A stretch of 64,000 nt of DNA from Closterium sp. NIES-65 (Eukaryota > Streptophyta > Zygnematophyceae > Desmidiales > Closteriaceae), in contig CANXME010002096.1 of the NCBI GenBank assembly GCA_948144175.1, positions 558,001-622,000 on the forward strand. The letters run 5' to 3'. Positions 43,253 through 53,990 of the stretch are shown in pieces. Position 1 is the stretch's first letter. Every line of letters begins with the position of its first letter. The notes beneath the pieces were generated by a model. It ran no database searches. It was not told the DNA's origin and saw nothing but the letters and a program-made list of their open reading frames with translations. The position numbers were made by a program, and so were the translations under genes.

Positions 43253-44428
43253 TGTCAACGGGAGTTGGGTATTGGCCCCGTCCTCGCTTGGGCGGAGCCG
43301 ACTTCGTGGTCGGGTGTGAGGGGAGCAGCCGGCCTTCAGCAGTGGGTGAGCTGGTTGACGAGGAGGTCGACCTGCACGGGGGACCACTGCACGGGCGCCG
43401 ACTTCAGGGTGGCGCCGACTTCAGGGAGGTCGACTTGGGTGTCGACCTGCGGAGGACGTCAACTTGGTGACGTCAACTTGGGGAAGCCGACTTCGGCAAT
43501 CGGCTAACGGACTGCTGGTCGACCTGTTAAGTGGTCGACTGGACCTGGTGGTCGACGAAGGAGGGGCCGACGTCGACCTCGACTCAGATCGCCGAACAGT
43601 TGGGCGTTGAGTAGCGGGGCGTCAACTTCGTGACGCCAGTTTCGGGTGGCCGACGTGGGTGGTCGGCCGATGACTGTGCTGGTCGACGAGGAGCAGGTCG
43701 ACCAGGAGTGCTGGTCGACGAGGAGATGGTCGACCAGAGGGGATGTCGACCTGGAGGAGGTCGACCGATGGTGTCGTCGACCTGGTGAGGTTGACGTGGA
43801 GGTGGTCGTCGACTTGGGAGGTCGACGGGCACGTACGGGAGCTGCTGGTCGACGTGGTTGCCTGGTCGACCAGGTTACCTGGGTGACGAAGTGCTGCGGA
43901 GGAGTGCGACGGTCGCCCAGGTGAAGTTGGCGAGCCCGACCTCGGTGGTGGTATCCCGAGGTCGACGTGGCCGATCAGAGGCAGTCGTCAGCTCGAGGTT
44001 GACGTGGTGTTGTGCGCTGTGTAGGTGACGAGACTCTGCACGCCAATCACCTGCACGCAACTGCGAAGCAGGGTGCACTGCTGTCCTGCGTGAGCAACGC
44101 TGTCACGCCGTCAACCTGTGACGTTGGCACGCCGTCGACCTTGCCTTGCTGGAGCGCGGTCGACCAAGTCGTGCTGGAGCACGGTCGACCAAGCTGCGTT
44201 GGCAGTTGGCCGACCTGAATGCTTGCTCTGATGTAGTCTTGCTGTGCCAACTTCATTGTACCATTGTTCTGAACCTTTTTCCTAGTAAAAACTCTTGCCA
44301 ATTTTCCCCGTGAACTAGCAAGTAGTGTGTGCACAAGGAAAACGACTAAGGAATAACGAACGTAGAGATCACACGAGCACACGTGCCTAGCCCGTAGCCT
44401 AGCTCCCGTTGCTGCAGTTATCTCCGCA
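43253..44428 (+). repeat. Copia D 3' LTR
   Basis: 1176 bp, about 0.7% different from the 5' LTR. The polypurine run GGCAGGGGAG precedes it. Confidence 0.95.
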
Positions 44429-47400
44429 CCCACCACCACCCCCACTCCCTCCACCGCCTCCACCACCACCTCCACCGCCCCCTCCAGCCCCTCCAGTGCC
44501 CTTGCCCCCCTTGCCCTTGCCGGTGCGGCGTCTCCCGCTCGGGGCAGACGCAGCGCCGACCGACTCGAAACCAACGAGGTCGGCCGCAGCAGCAGAGGCA
44601 ACAGAGGGCAAGAGGGGGGAGGGAGAACACCCCTCAAAGACAGGGGTGCGAGGGTCACCACAAAGATAGGCAAAGTGGGGGAGAACTAGGGATCACAAGA
44701 CTAGTCAAGGCAAAGCAAGACAAAGCAAGCTCAGGGTGGATCTCAAGGATACAACACAAATTCCGAGCACAAGCAAGTGGTCACAAGACCAGTTCACATG
44801 CAGGTTTATAATCGAGCAAGAGGTACAATGATCACAACCTAGCAAGAGTAAACATGCAGGTATATATATACAGAGATCACAGTACAAACAGACTCAAGAA
44901 GTAAGCAAGTGAGGTCCAGTAGACACAAGGCCTAGAAGAGTGCAAAAGCGCTGATGGTCACAAGGCTGAAGCGCCTTGGTGAACACATCAGCAGTGTTGG
45001 CCTCAGAGGCCACGTAACGCAGACGAAGCTGACCACACTGCTGCAGCTCTCAGGCAAGGAAGTAGCGCAGAGCAATGTGCTTCGTTCTGTGCTCCTGACA
45101 CAAGGCAATGGCTGCCTTGTTCTCGACGTACAGCACTGGAGGAGAACGAGGCTGCTCTCCAAGGTCGGTCAGCAAGTAGGTGAGCCAGCGCAGCTCCTGG
45201 GCCGCCATGGCTGTGGCGTAGATCTCAGCCTCACAACTGGAGCTGAGAACAGAGCGAGTAGAACGCCAAGAAATTGAACCAGAGCCAAGACTGAAGGAGT
45301 AACCCTGAGACGACCGCTGAGTAGCCTGGTCGTCTGCCCAAGAAGTGCTGAGTGCCCAGTGAGAACAACTAGGACTCGCCTTCCAAGCACTAGCCCCATG
45401 CCTGACGTACTGCACAAGTAGCGCAACAGCCTCTTAGCTGCATCCATGTGCTCCTTCCGGTGACGGCCGGGAGCGACATAGCGTGCAAGAATGCTAAGAG
45501 GGTATGCAAGGTCAGGTCGAGTGCAGGTCATCAGGTACATGAGGCAACCCACAAGCTCTGGATACGGGCCACTCGGCTCTACGGACTCATTCGAAGGCAG
45601 AGCTGAGAGCAACTAAGGCAGACGCAGCAACGGACTCAAAGGAAGGGTCAGTGACAACGGTAGCTAGGAGACGCGTGACAGTAGGACTGGCTGCACGAAG
45701 GGAGTCTGACCGCGGGTCAGCAAGAGCAGGAAGAGAGGACGCAGGAGGAGACGGCTGTGGGACGCACTGTGGAGCAGTGGAGGGACAAAGCGCCATCCGG
45801 TGAGTGCCTGGGACAGCAGGAAGACGCTGACGTGAGACACGACTACCAGTGAGAGCAGCACGGACAGGCGACGCACGACGAGACTCAGGCGACGCAGGAT
45901 GAGACTCAGGCTCAAGACGCTCAGTAAGACCTTCAGTCGGACCAGTGTAAGGAGCAGGACCAGGGAGAGAGGAGGCAGACGGTAGCTGTGCCTGCAGCTG
46001 GACAGACGGAGGACACCCTAAGGAGGGAGGAGGACAAGGAGGAGGGAGCTGTCCAAGAACCTGCTGAAGGAGCGGAACGAAGTACGGCTGCGGCCGTGCA
46101 GCAACTCCAGAACCAGCAGGGACACCAGCGCCAGGGTCCTCAGCACTAGCAGCAGTACCAACACCCGGGTCCTCAGCACCAGCAGCAGCTCCAACGCCCG
46201 GGTCCGCAGCACCAGCAGTAGCTCCAACGTCCGGGTCCACAGCACCAGCAGCAGCACCAGCGCCCGGGTCCTCAGCACCAGCAGCAGCTCCAACGCCCGC
46301 AGCAGTGGGGTCCGCCACACCAGGCGCGCCACTCCAAAGAGTGCAGCGCCGCTCGTACAACTCACGGATCCGCTCACGGGAGGGGAGCTCCCGACTAGGA
46401 GGAGAGGCACTAGCACCAGTCCCAGTAGCACGCCTGGCTCTAGGGGTACCTTTCCTGAGGCTGCAGTACTGCAAGTACCACTCACGCAGCTGCTCCGAGG
46501 AGAGGGCTCCTCCAGGTGTAGGACTCCCAGGACCAGCACCTCCAGACTCAGAACCCCCAGACGCCGGACTCTGCGGCTCAGCACCCCCAGTCTCAGCACC
46601 CCCAGGCTCAGCACCCCCAGGCTCATTACCCCCAAGCTCAGCACCCCCAGGCTCCACACCCCCAGGCTCCGCACCCCCAGGCTCCGCACCCGCAGCAGGA
46701 CGAGAGTCGACAGCTACCTCAACAGGCCCAACCGGGTCTACCTGAGACACACCTGAGGGAGCGGCACCCTGAGGGGGGAGGAGGTCTACGACAGCAGCAC
46801 CTGGCGCGAGGAAGAGAGGCGGGGCAGTGCGGTAGGGGAAGAGTCGGTAGTAGGGGACGGACTCGTCAAAAGTGACGTCCTGAGAGGGCAAGACTCGGCG
46901 CGAGGTGGCGTGGTAAAACTGCCAACCAGGCGCGTCCGGGACAAAGCCGAGGAAGACGCAGGGAACAGCACGCGAGGAGAGCTTGACCGCAGACGTATCG
47001 CGGACAAAAGCTCGAGATCCCCAGACCCGGAAACGCGACGCATCGCCAACCTCCCCCGTCCACAGCAGTGTGGGCGAGGTCTGCGGCAAGGAGACACGGG
47101 GCCAGAGGTTGAGCTGATGCGTAGCGTACTGCACTGCAAACGGCCACAGAAAGTGGGGGGCAGCCGCATGGATCAAGGAGGTACGGGCGACCTCCATGAC
47201 CAGGCCAATGCGGCTCTCCGCAACCCCATTCTGCTGTGGAGAGGCCGGAAGCGTGAACGACTGCTCAATGCCGTGCTCAGCACAGTAGGCTTCCAAGAGG
47301 TTGGAGGAGAACTCACCACCTCTGTCAGAGTGTAAGCGCAGGACAGGAAAGTCCGAGTGAAAGCGCTCGCTGAGCTGGAGACGGGCTGTGCGGATCCAAG

Positions 47401-49349
47401 GGATCAAGACATCAGGGACCTCACCCTTGGTGCGCAAGGGGAAGACCGAGGTGTAGCGCGAGTAGTCGTCAACAACTATCAGGAAGTACCTCTCCTGACC
47501 CTGACCACGGACGCGGGCTGGGCCCCACACGTCCATGTGGAGCGTCTGCAAGGGAGCAGCCGTCGGGGGAAACGAGGAGCAGCGCGCATCCTGCCACCAG
47601 GTTCGTAGAGAACGAGGGGAGGTGGAGACCGGACAGTGTGCCCGACGGGACCACAGGACAGGGAAGGACAGTGGAGGAGGTCGCAATGACCGGACCCCCA
47701 GAGGGGTCTGCGAGGGAGACAGCAACTGGCCGAGCAAGCGGCTCAAGGACAGTGCGGTCATGAAAGAAGCAGCGAGAAGCACCTGAGTCCAGTGTGAAGG
47801 TGTGCAGTGCTGCAGTAGACTCAGTACCAAGGGGGGCAGACGCACAAGCACCTAGAGCAGCTGCCTCACCAACACCTGGGGTAGCAGACACCCGAGTACT
47901 TGGAGCGGCAGACGCACTAGTCCTAATGCCCGGGTCGGGCGGCACACACAGGTACTCAGCACCCTCTCCACTAGTAGACATCACATACATAGCAGTGAGA
48001 ATAGCATCAAAGTCTAGAGCATAGATATCAATCCCCTTCTTCAGGAGATCAATCCAGCGGGGCAGCTCAGTGGCCTGAGGGAACTGAACACGCCAAGCGT
48101 CGTTGAGATGAGCGAAGCAGCGCTGCGTGGCGTGCGGTCCCCCACACTGCTGACCAGTGCGGTCACCAGTGCGAATGACGTACGTGCAGCTAAGGCCACC
48201 CCCCCCCCCCCCCTTCCATGCTGAGAGTACCACTCACGGACCTCCTGGGGCGATGGAGTGTGCTGCTAGCCCTGACCACCGCCAGCGCCCCCACGACTGC
48301 CATCGCCGCCGCTACCTCCTCGACCACCCCAACCCCTGCCGCCGCCGCGTCCACCGCCACTCCCACCACCGCCTCCGCCCCCGCCACCTCCCCCGCCGCT
48401 GCCGCCACCACCCCCACCGCCGCCACTAGTCCCTCGAGTCGCGCCACCACCCCCACCGCCGCCACCACCCCCACCACCGCCTCCCCCGCCGTCACCGCCA
48501 CCGCCCTTGCCCCCTTTGCCCTTGCCGCTGCGGCGCCCACTTGAAGCAGACGCAGTACCGACCTTATCAGCACCAAGGAGGTCGACAGCAGCAGCAGAGG
48601 CGACAGAGGGAAGAAGGGGGGAATGAGAACACCCCTCAAAGAACGGGGTACGGGGGTCGCCGCGAGAGGCACCTACAACGACTATGCTAGTCTCAGCTGC
48701 AAGCAGTTCCTTCTCGAGGAGGGCAATGGTGAGTTCAGTGGGGTAGCGAGCTAGGAAGTGGTCCCTGACTGCACGCAGAGAGTCAGGGAGGCGGGTGACT
48801 AGGTGGTAGAGAGTGAGCCAGAGCGGGGGGGGGTTCGTGGCAAGAAACTCATCAGGCATAGCGGCACGGAAGCGGGCCTCACTAGTACGGAGGTGCGTGA
48901 TGAGGTCAGCGACTGTGTGGAAGGAGGCGAGGTCGGGGAACAGGTAGGGGAGTGAGAGACGGCCTAGTGCAGCAGAGGCGGGTGAGGAGTAGCGGGCAAC
49001 GAGAGCAGTGTACAGTGCCTGGGCAGTCTTGTGCTGGCCGAATTGCTCACGCTCATCTATCGGGAGGGAGTTGCAAATAGCAAAGCGAGCGTGGGCGCCA
49101 CGAGTCTGCCACTGTGAGCGGGCAGTGCTGTTAGCAGTAGCAGCAGGGGCAGGGGTATGGCCTAGGGCGTGATCATACAGTGAGATGTCCTCCTTGGCAG
49201 TGAGCTGTAGGAAGAGGTGCAGGTCATCTAGCCAGGTGTCGAACTTCACTGGGCAGCCCTCAGCATCGAAAACTAGCACCGGAGGACTAGCCATAGGAGC
49301 AGCAGTAGGAGTAGGCAGGCAGGTAGGACGGTCGGTTTGGTTCAGCCGA

Positions 49350-49560
49350 GACACGATGTTACAGTCCAGACACGATGGTACAGCCGAGACACGATGTTAC
49401 AGCCCAGACACGATGTTTTAGCCCTTAACGATGGTACAACCCCGACACGATGTTTGAGCCCTTAACGATGGTACAGCCCTGACACGATGTTTGAGCCCTT
49501 AACGATGGTACAGCCCAGACACGATGGTAAGCCCAGACACGATGGTACTCGCCGTGAAGG
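49350..49560 (-). repeat. 18-19-bp tandem repeat in the leader of element E
   Basis: About eleven units of the form GACACGATGNTANAGCCC, some beginning TAACGATGG. It lies between gag and the GGGGCC-rich part of the leader. Confidence 0.9.
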
Positions 49561-50110
49561 GCGAGCGTGGGGCTGTGAGGGGCCGTGAAGGGCGAGCGCG
49601 GGGCGGTAAGGGGCCGTTAGGGGCGAGCGCGGGGCCGTAAAGGGACGTGAAGGGCAAGTGCGAGGCCGTTCGGGGTTCTTAGGGGCAATCGCGGAGCCGT
49701 TCGGGGCCTCTAGGGGCGAGCGCGGGGCCGATCGGGGCCGTTAAGGGAGAGCGTGGGGCCGGTCGGGGCCGTTAAGGGCGAGTGCGGGGCCTTTCGGGGC
49801 CTCTAGGGGCGAGCGCGGGGCCATAGAGGGCCTCTAGGGAGGCAAGCGCGGGGCCGACGGGGCCTCTAAGGGCGAGGTCGGGGCCGTAAGGGGCCGTTAG
49901 GGAGGTAAGCGCGGGGTCGACGGGGCCTCTAGGGGCGATCGCGGGGCCGTAAGGAGGGCCTCTACGGAGGCAGGCGCGGGACCAACGGGGCCTCTAGGGG
50001 CGATCGCGGGGCCGTACGGGGCCTCTAGGGAGGTAAGCATGGGGCCAACGGGGCCTCTAGGGGCGATCGCGGGGCCGTAAGGAGGGCCTCTAGGGGCGGC
50101 TAGCACTGGG
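49561..50110 (-). repeat. GGGGCC/GGGCGAGCG-rich degenerate tandem repeats, leader of E
   Basis: Units around GGCCTCTAGGGGCGAGCGCG recur with changes. Comparable leaders occupy 50760-51540 (element F), 52960-53960 (element B) and 7290-8080 (copia-2). No coding is supported. Confidence 0.85.
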
Positions 50111-50759
50111 CCAACGGGGCCGTTAAAAAAAAAACGGTCCTAGGAAGGACCTGCTCTATACCATGTTGAAATGAAGGAACAAGAAAAAGTGATTGAACTA
50201 GCTGTGAAATCAGTACAAGTACCTAACCCTAGAATTGTGTACCCCCTATAGGCTAACCCACTGTAGCCTAAACAAGCACAACATATATAATGTTTGACAC
50301 GCGGTAGCGAGTGGCACTAGTGCGGAGGTGCGTAATGAGGTCAGCGACTGTGGGAAAGGCAGCAAGGTCAGGGAAGAGGTACGGTAGCATGAGGCGGCTT
50401 AGTGCAGCAGTGGCAGGGGAAGAGTAGCGTGCAACTACAGTGTCGTACAAGGTCTGAGCACTCTTGTACTGGCTAAAGTGTGCACGCTCAGTGGTTGGTA
50501 AGTGGCGGCGCACAGCAAGGCGAGCAGCAGCATCACGTGTGGCCCACTGTGAGCGAACAATGGCGTCAGCATCAGCAGCAGGGGCAGGGGAGGCACCAGA
50601 AGTGAGGTCAAACAGGGAGAGGTCGTCTGCCCTATCGCACTGCAGGAAAAGCTGCAGATCATCGACCTAGACCTCAAAGTCCACTGCCCGACCCTCAGCG
50701 TCAAAGGTGAGAACGCTAGGGGAAGTTATAACAGCAGTAGGCAGGCAGTGGGTGGCAGA

Positions 50760-51560
50760 GACCGTGCTCTTACCAGGCAGGTGGGGCGATCGGGCTGTTC
50801 GGCGGCTCGGTGGTCGGGCGGCTCGGCTGCAGGGCGGCTCAGCTGCTGGGCGGCTCGGCTGCACGGTGCTGGGCGGCTCAGCTGTCGGGCGGCTCGGCTG
50901 CTGGGCGGCTCGATTGCTGGGCGGCTCGGTTGGTGGGCGGCTCGGCGATCGGGCGGCTCGGTTGATGGGCGGCTCGGCGGTCGGGCGGTCGGGCGGCTTA
51001 GCTGGCCGGCGGTTCGGCTGCTCGGCGCTGCGGGCGCTGGGCGGTGGGGTCGCAGGTGGTGGCGAGGCCGCAGGTGGCGGCGGGGACTTAGGTGGCGACG
51101 GGGCCGCAAGGGTAGGCGGGGCCGCAGGTGGCGACGGGGCCGCAGGTGGCGACGGGGCCGCAGTGGGCGATGGGGCCGCAGGTGGCGACGGGGCCGCGGT
51201 GGGCGACGGGGCCGTAGGTGGCGACGGGGCCGCGGTGGGCGACGGGGCCGAAAGGGTGGGCGGGGCCGCACGTGGCGACGGGGCCGTAGCGGGGCCGTAG
51301 CGGGGCCATAGCGGGGCCGTAGCGGGGCCGTAGCGGGGCCGTAGCGGGGCCGTAGCGAGGCCGTAGCGGGGCCGTAGCAGGGCCGTAGCGGGGCCACGAC
51401 GAGGCCGTAAGGGGGCTAAGCGGGGCCGCTACGGGGCCATAAGGAGCCTTGAGGGGCCTAAGCGGAGCCGCGACGGGGCCGTGAGGGGCCTAAGCGGGTC
51501 GTAGAAGGCGGCTCGAGAGGCCGTAAGGGCGGCCAACGGGGGCCACTAAGGCGGCCCGAG
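50760..51560 (-). repeat. CG-rich leader repeats of element F
   Basis: GGCGGCTCGG units (50800-51020) pass into GGTGGCGACGGGGCCGC units (51050-51290) and GGGGCCGTAGC units (51290-51400). Long open frames on both strands come from the repeat and are not genes. Confidence 0.85.
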
Positions 51561-51669
51561 GCGCTACTCGGGTTAGGAGCGAAGCGCGCTCCGGGTAGGG
51601 AAGGAAAAAAAAGTTCGTGGTGGGCCCTAGGCAGTATTCCCACTCGGGAACCTGCTCGATACCATGTCA

Positions 51670-51892
51670 GAATCCCAACCACTAGACCATTGGGATAAAA
51701 GGGCTTGTTTCAGTAGCGGGTCAGTGCGCCCATAACCCCCCAAGCAAACGCGTCTGTAAACCCCCCTAGGATCGATCGGGGAGCTCACAGTGTAGCTCTA
51801 CTGACACCCCCCCACACTGGGAGGCCCAGGACTGAGCACAGTGGCAACGGCCTACATGTGCATACACCGGGATTCGAACCCGAGACCGCTCT
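51670..51892 (-). mobile_element. 223-bp insert with 12-bp target repeats and tRNA-like halves in permuted order
   Basis: The insert lies exactly at the LTR/primer-site junction of element F. GATACCATGTCA is repeated on both sides (51658-51669, 51893-51904), a length usual for target-primed retroposition. On the minus strand it begins AGAGCGGTCTCGGGTTCGAATCCC, which contains a perfect pol III B box (GGTTCGAATCC), and ends with CCCAATGGTCTAGTGGTTGG, which resembles the 5' half and A box of tRNA-Glu. The order is B box first, A box last, the reverse of a tRNA or tRNA-SINE. The TCCCAA/TTGGGA flanks of the A box also form a hairpin, so that match may be chance. Confidence 0.5.
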
Positions 51893-52959
51893 GATACCAT
51901 GTCAAGAAGTGAGAATGGATTGAACTATGAAAGAGTTGGGTGCAAGTACTAACCCTAATTGGGTTGTACCCCTTATGGGCTACCCCACTACAGCCTACAC
52001 AAATGTATAAGCTATAATGTTCTGACATGCCGGGCACGGTAAGACAGTGGAGAAGCTAGCAAGGACAGGACCCCCAGAGGGGTCTGCCAGGGAGACTGCA
52101 ACCGGCCGACTTAGCGGCGTAAGAGTGGTGCAGTCTCGAAAGAAAGAGCGGGACGCACCCGAGTCAAGGGTGAAGGTGTGGAAGGCCTAAGCCGACGTAG
52201 TACCTGAGAGAGCAGACTCACCAGCACCTGGGGCAGTAGACGCACTGGCACCTGGGGCAGCAGACGCACTAGCACCTAGAGTAGCAGCCTCACCAGCACC
52301 TAGAGCAGCATCATCAATGCCCGGGTCAGGCGGAACACACAGGTAACAGTCACCCTCATCACTAGTAGGCAATGCATACATGGCAGTGAGGATAGCATCA
52401 TAGTCAAGAGAATAGATATCTACCCGCAGCCGAAGCAGCTCCACCCAGTCGGGGAGCTTAGCCGCGTCGCCAAACTCCGTACGTCAGGCGTCGCTCAGAC
52501 GGGCGAAGCAGTGGGACGGTGCGTGACCGAGCGTCCCGCAAGGCTGACCAGTCCGAGCACCAGTGCGAATGACGTACGGACAGCGAGCAGTACGCCGTAC
52601 CACTCACGAAGCTGCTAGGGCGAGAGGACCACTCGCTGACGACGCTGAGGCTGCACCTGGTCACTACAAGTAGCTGCCGAACCACTCACTCCAGGACGAC
52701 TCCCACTACGGCCACCCCAACAACCCCAACTAGCGTACCACTCACGAAGTTGTTGGGGGGTGAGGGACTCACGCGGGCGATGCTGGAGCTGCATCTGGCC
52801 ACGCCAGGAGCAGCAGTAGCAGTAGAAAGAGCAGCTTTAGTAAGTGCAGCAGTAACAGCAGTACGGGCAGGGCAGTGCTCACTAGTGGCAAGAAGGGAAG
52901 GCGGACGACGGCGGCAACGGCGACGCTACTACCACTGTAGAGCAAAAGCTCCGCGGCTG

Positions 52960-53990
52960 CTGCAGTGGCGGCTACTTCAGGGGCGGCTGCTGCAGTGGCG
53001 GCTGCTCCAGGGGCGGCTGCCCCTGTGGCGGCTGCTCTAGGGGCGGCTGCTGCAGTGGCGGCTCGGCGGCAGGGCGGCTCGGCTGCAGGGCGGCTCGGTT
53101 GCTGGGCGGCTCGGCGGCAGGGCAGCTCGGCTGCTGGGCGGCTCGGCGACAGGGCGGCTCGGCTGCTCGGCGGGCGGCTCGGCTGCTGTGCTGCTCGGCA
53201 GCTAGGGTAGGGCGACGGGGCCGCAGGTGGCGGCAGGGCCGCAGGTGGCGGCGGGGCTGTAGGTGGCGGCGGGGCCGCAGGTGGCGACGGGCCGCAGGTG
53301 GCGGCAGGGCCGCAGGTGGCGGCGGGGCCGCAGGTGGCAGCGGGACCGCAGGTGGCGACGGGGTCGCAGGTGGCGACGGGGCCGTAGAGGGGCCTGAACG
53401 GGGCCGTAAAGAGGGCCAGACGGAGCCGCGGAGGGGCCTAGGCGGGGCCGCAAGGGGCCTAGACGGGGCCGTAAGGGGCCAGACGGGGCCGCGGAGGGGG
53501 CCTAGGCGGGGCCGTAAGGGGCCTAGACGGGGCCGTGAAGGGGCCGGAAGGGGCCTAGGCGGGGCCGTAAGGGGCCGTAAGGGGCCAGACGGGGCCGCGG
53601 AGGGGCCTAGGCGGGGCCGCGGAGGGGCCGTAAGGGGCCTAGACGGGGCCGTAAGGGGCCATACGGGGCCGCAGAGGGGCCTAGGCGGGGCCGCAAGGGG
53701 CCTAGACGGGGCCGTGAAGGGGCCGTAAGGGGCCTAGGCGGGGCCGTAAAGGGCCGGAAGGGGCCAGACGGGGCCGCGGAGGGGCCTAGGCGGGGCCGCG
53801 GAGGGGCTGTAAGGGGCCTAGACGGGGCCGCGGAGGGGCCTAGGCGAGGCTGCGAAGGGGCCGTAAGGGGCCTAGGCGGGGCCGTAAGGGGCCTTAAGGG
53901 CGGCGCGAGGGGCCGTAGAAGGCGGCGCGAGGGTCCGTAAGGGAGGCCAAAGGGGGCCACTAAGGGCGGCTCGAGGGTAGGTAAGGCACT
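52960..53990 (-). repeat. CG-rich leader repeats of element B
   Basis: GGCGGCTGCTGCAGTGGCG units, then GGTGGCGGCGGGGCCGCA units, then about twenty GGGGCCTAGGCGGGGCCG/GGGGCCGTAAGGGGCC units (53390-53890). No gene is supported. Confidence 0.85.

Larger units (their letters stand above)
36692..44428 (+). mobile_element. Ty1/copia element D, full length, looks whole
   Basis: 1176-bp LTRs at 36692-37867 and 43253-44428 differ at about 8 positions (0.7%), and one uninterrupted gag-pol frame lies between them. The post-LTR sequence TGGTGCGGTGAGCG differs from the Met-type primer sites of all other elements here. The flanking 5-mers (ACTAC, CCCAC) do not match exactly, so a target repeat is not shown. 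It lies in the Gly-rich part of element F in opposite orientation. It belongs to a different copia lineage from B, E, F and copia-2: much longer LTRs, single ORF, no Gly-rich or Ala-Glu-Pro hinge. Young. Confidence 0.93.
44663..50299 (-). mobile_element. Ty1/copia element E, inserted in F, broken
   Basis: The 5' LTR is 50164-50299 (136 bp, minus) with primer site TGGTATAGAGCA (50152-50163) and a following stem-loop. Parts on the minus strand: leader minisatellites (49350-50110), gag from about 49300 ('SPPVLVFDAEGCPVKFDTW', 'LGRLSLPYLFPDLASF'), Gly-rich stretch (48260-48520), zinc-knuckle/protease region (47600-48230; 'FTLDSGASRCFF'), integrase (about 46860-47560; 'HSDRGGEFSSNLLEAYC', 'SPQQNGVAESR'), Ala-Glu-Pro-Gly hinge (46080-46740) and RNase H (about 44950-45600). 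A full RT domain and a 3' LTR are not seen. Gag of element F lies on both sides. Several breaks. Confidence 0.82.
31541..52027 (-). mobile_element. Ty1/copia element F, inserted in B and itself a target of three insertions, broken
   Basis: The 5' LTR is 51900-52027 (128 bp, B-like). The leader runs about 50865-51657, with a primer site, stem-loop and GTGGGCCC box near 51615-51664. Gag is at 50300-50860 ('SVLTFDAEGRAVDFEV' and 'LYDTVVARYSSPATAALSRL') and 44429-44662. The Gly-rich stretch, zinc knuckle and protease are at about 35700-36690 ('FTLDSSASRSFF'), integrase at 35279-35690 and 32230-32900 ('HMDVWGP', 'SPQQNGIAERR'), and the hinge at 31541-32150. Element E, copia D and a non-autonomous element lie inside it. 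No RT, RNase H or 3' LTR is assigned. Several breaks. Confidence 0.72.

Noticed and set aside
50707-51397. Frames of about 190-220 codons on both strands
   Set aside because: They read the leader minisatellite of copia F in several frames. Not genes.
51670-51892. A permuted nuclear tRNA gene like those of some red and prasinophyte algae
   Set aside because: No anticodon arm or pairing acceptor stem can be built, the spacer is too long, and there are 12-bp target repeats. A SINE-like origin is more likely.
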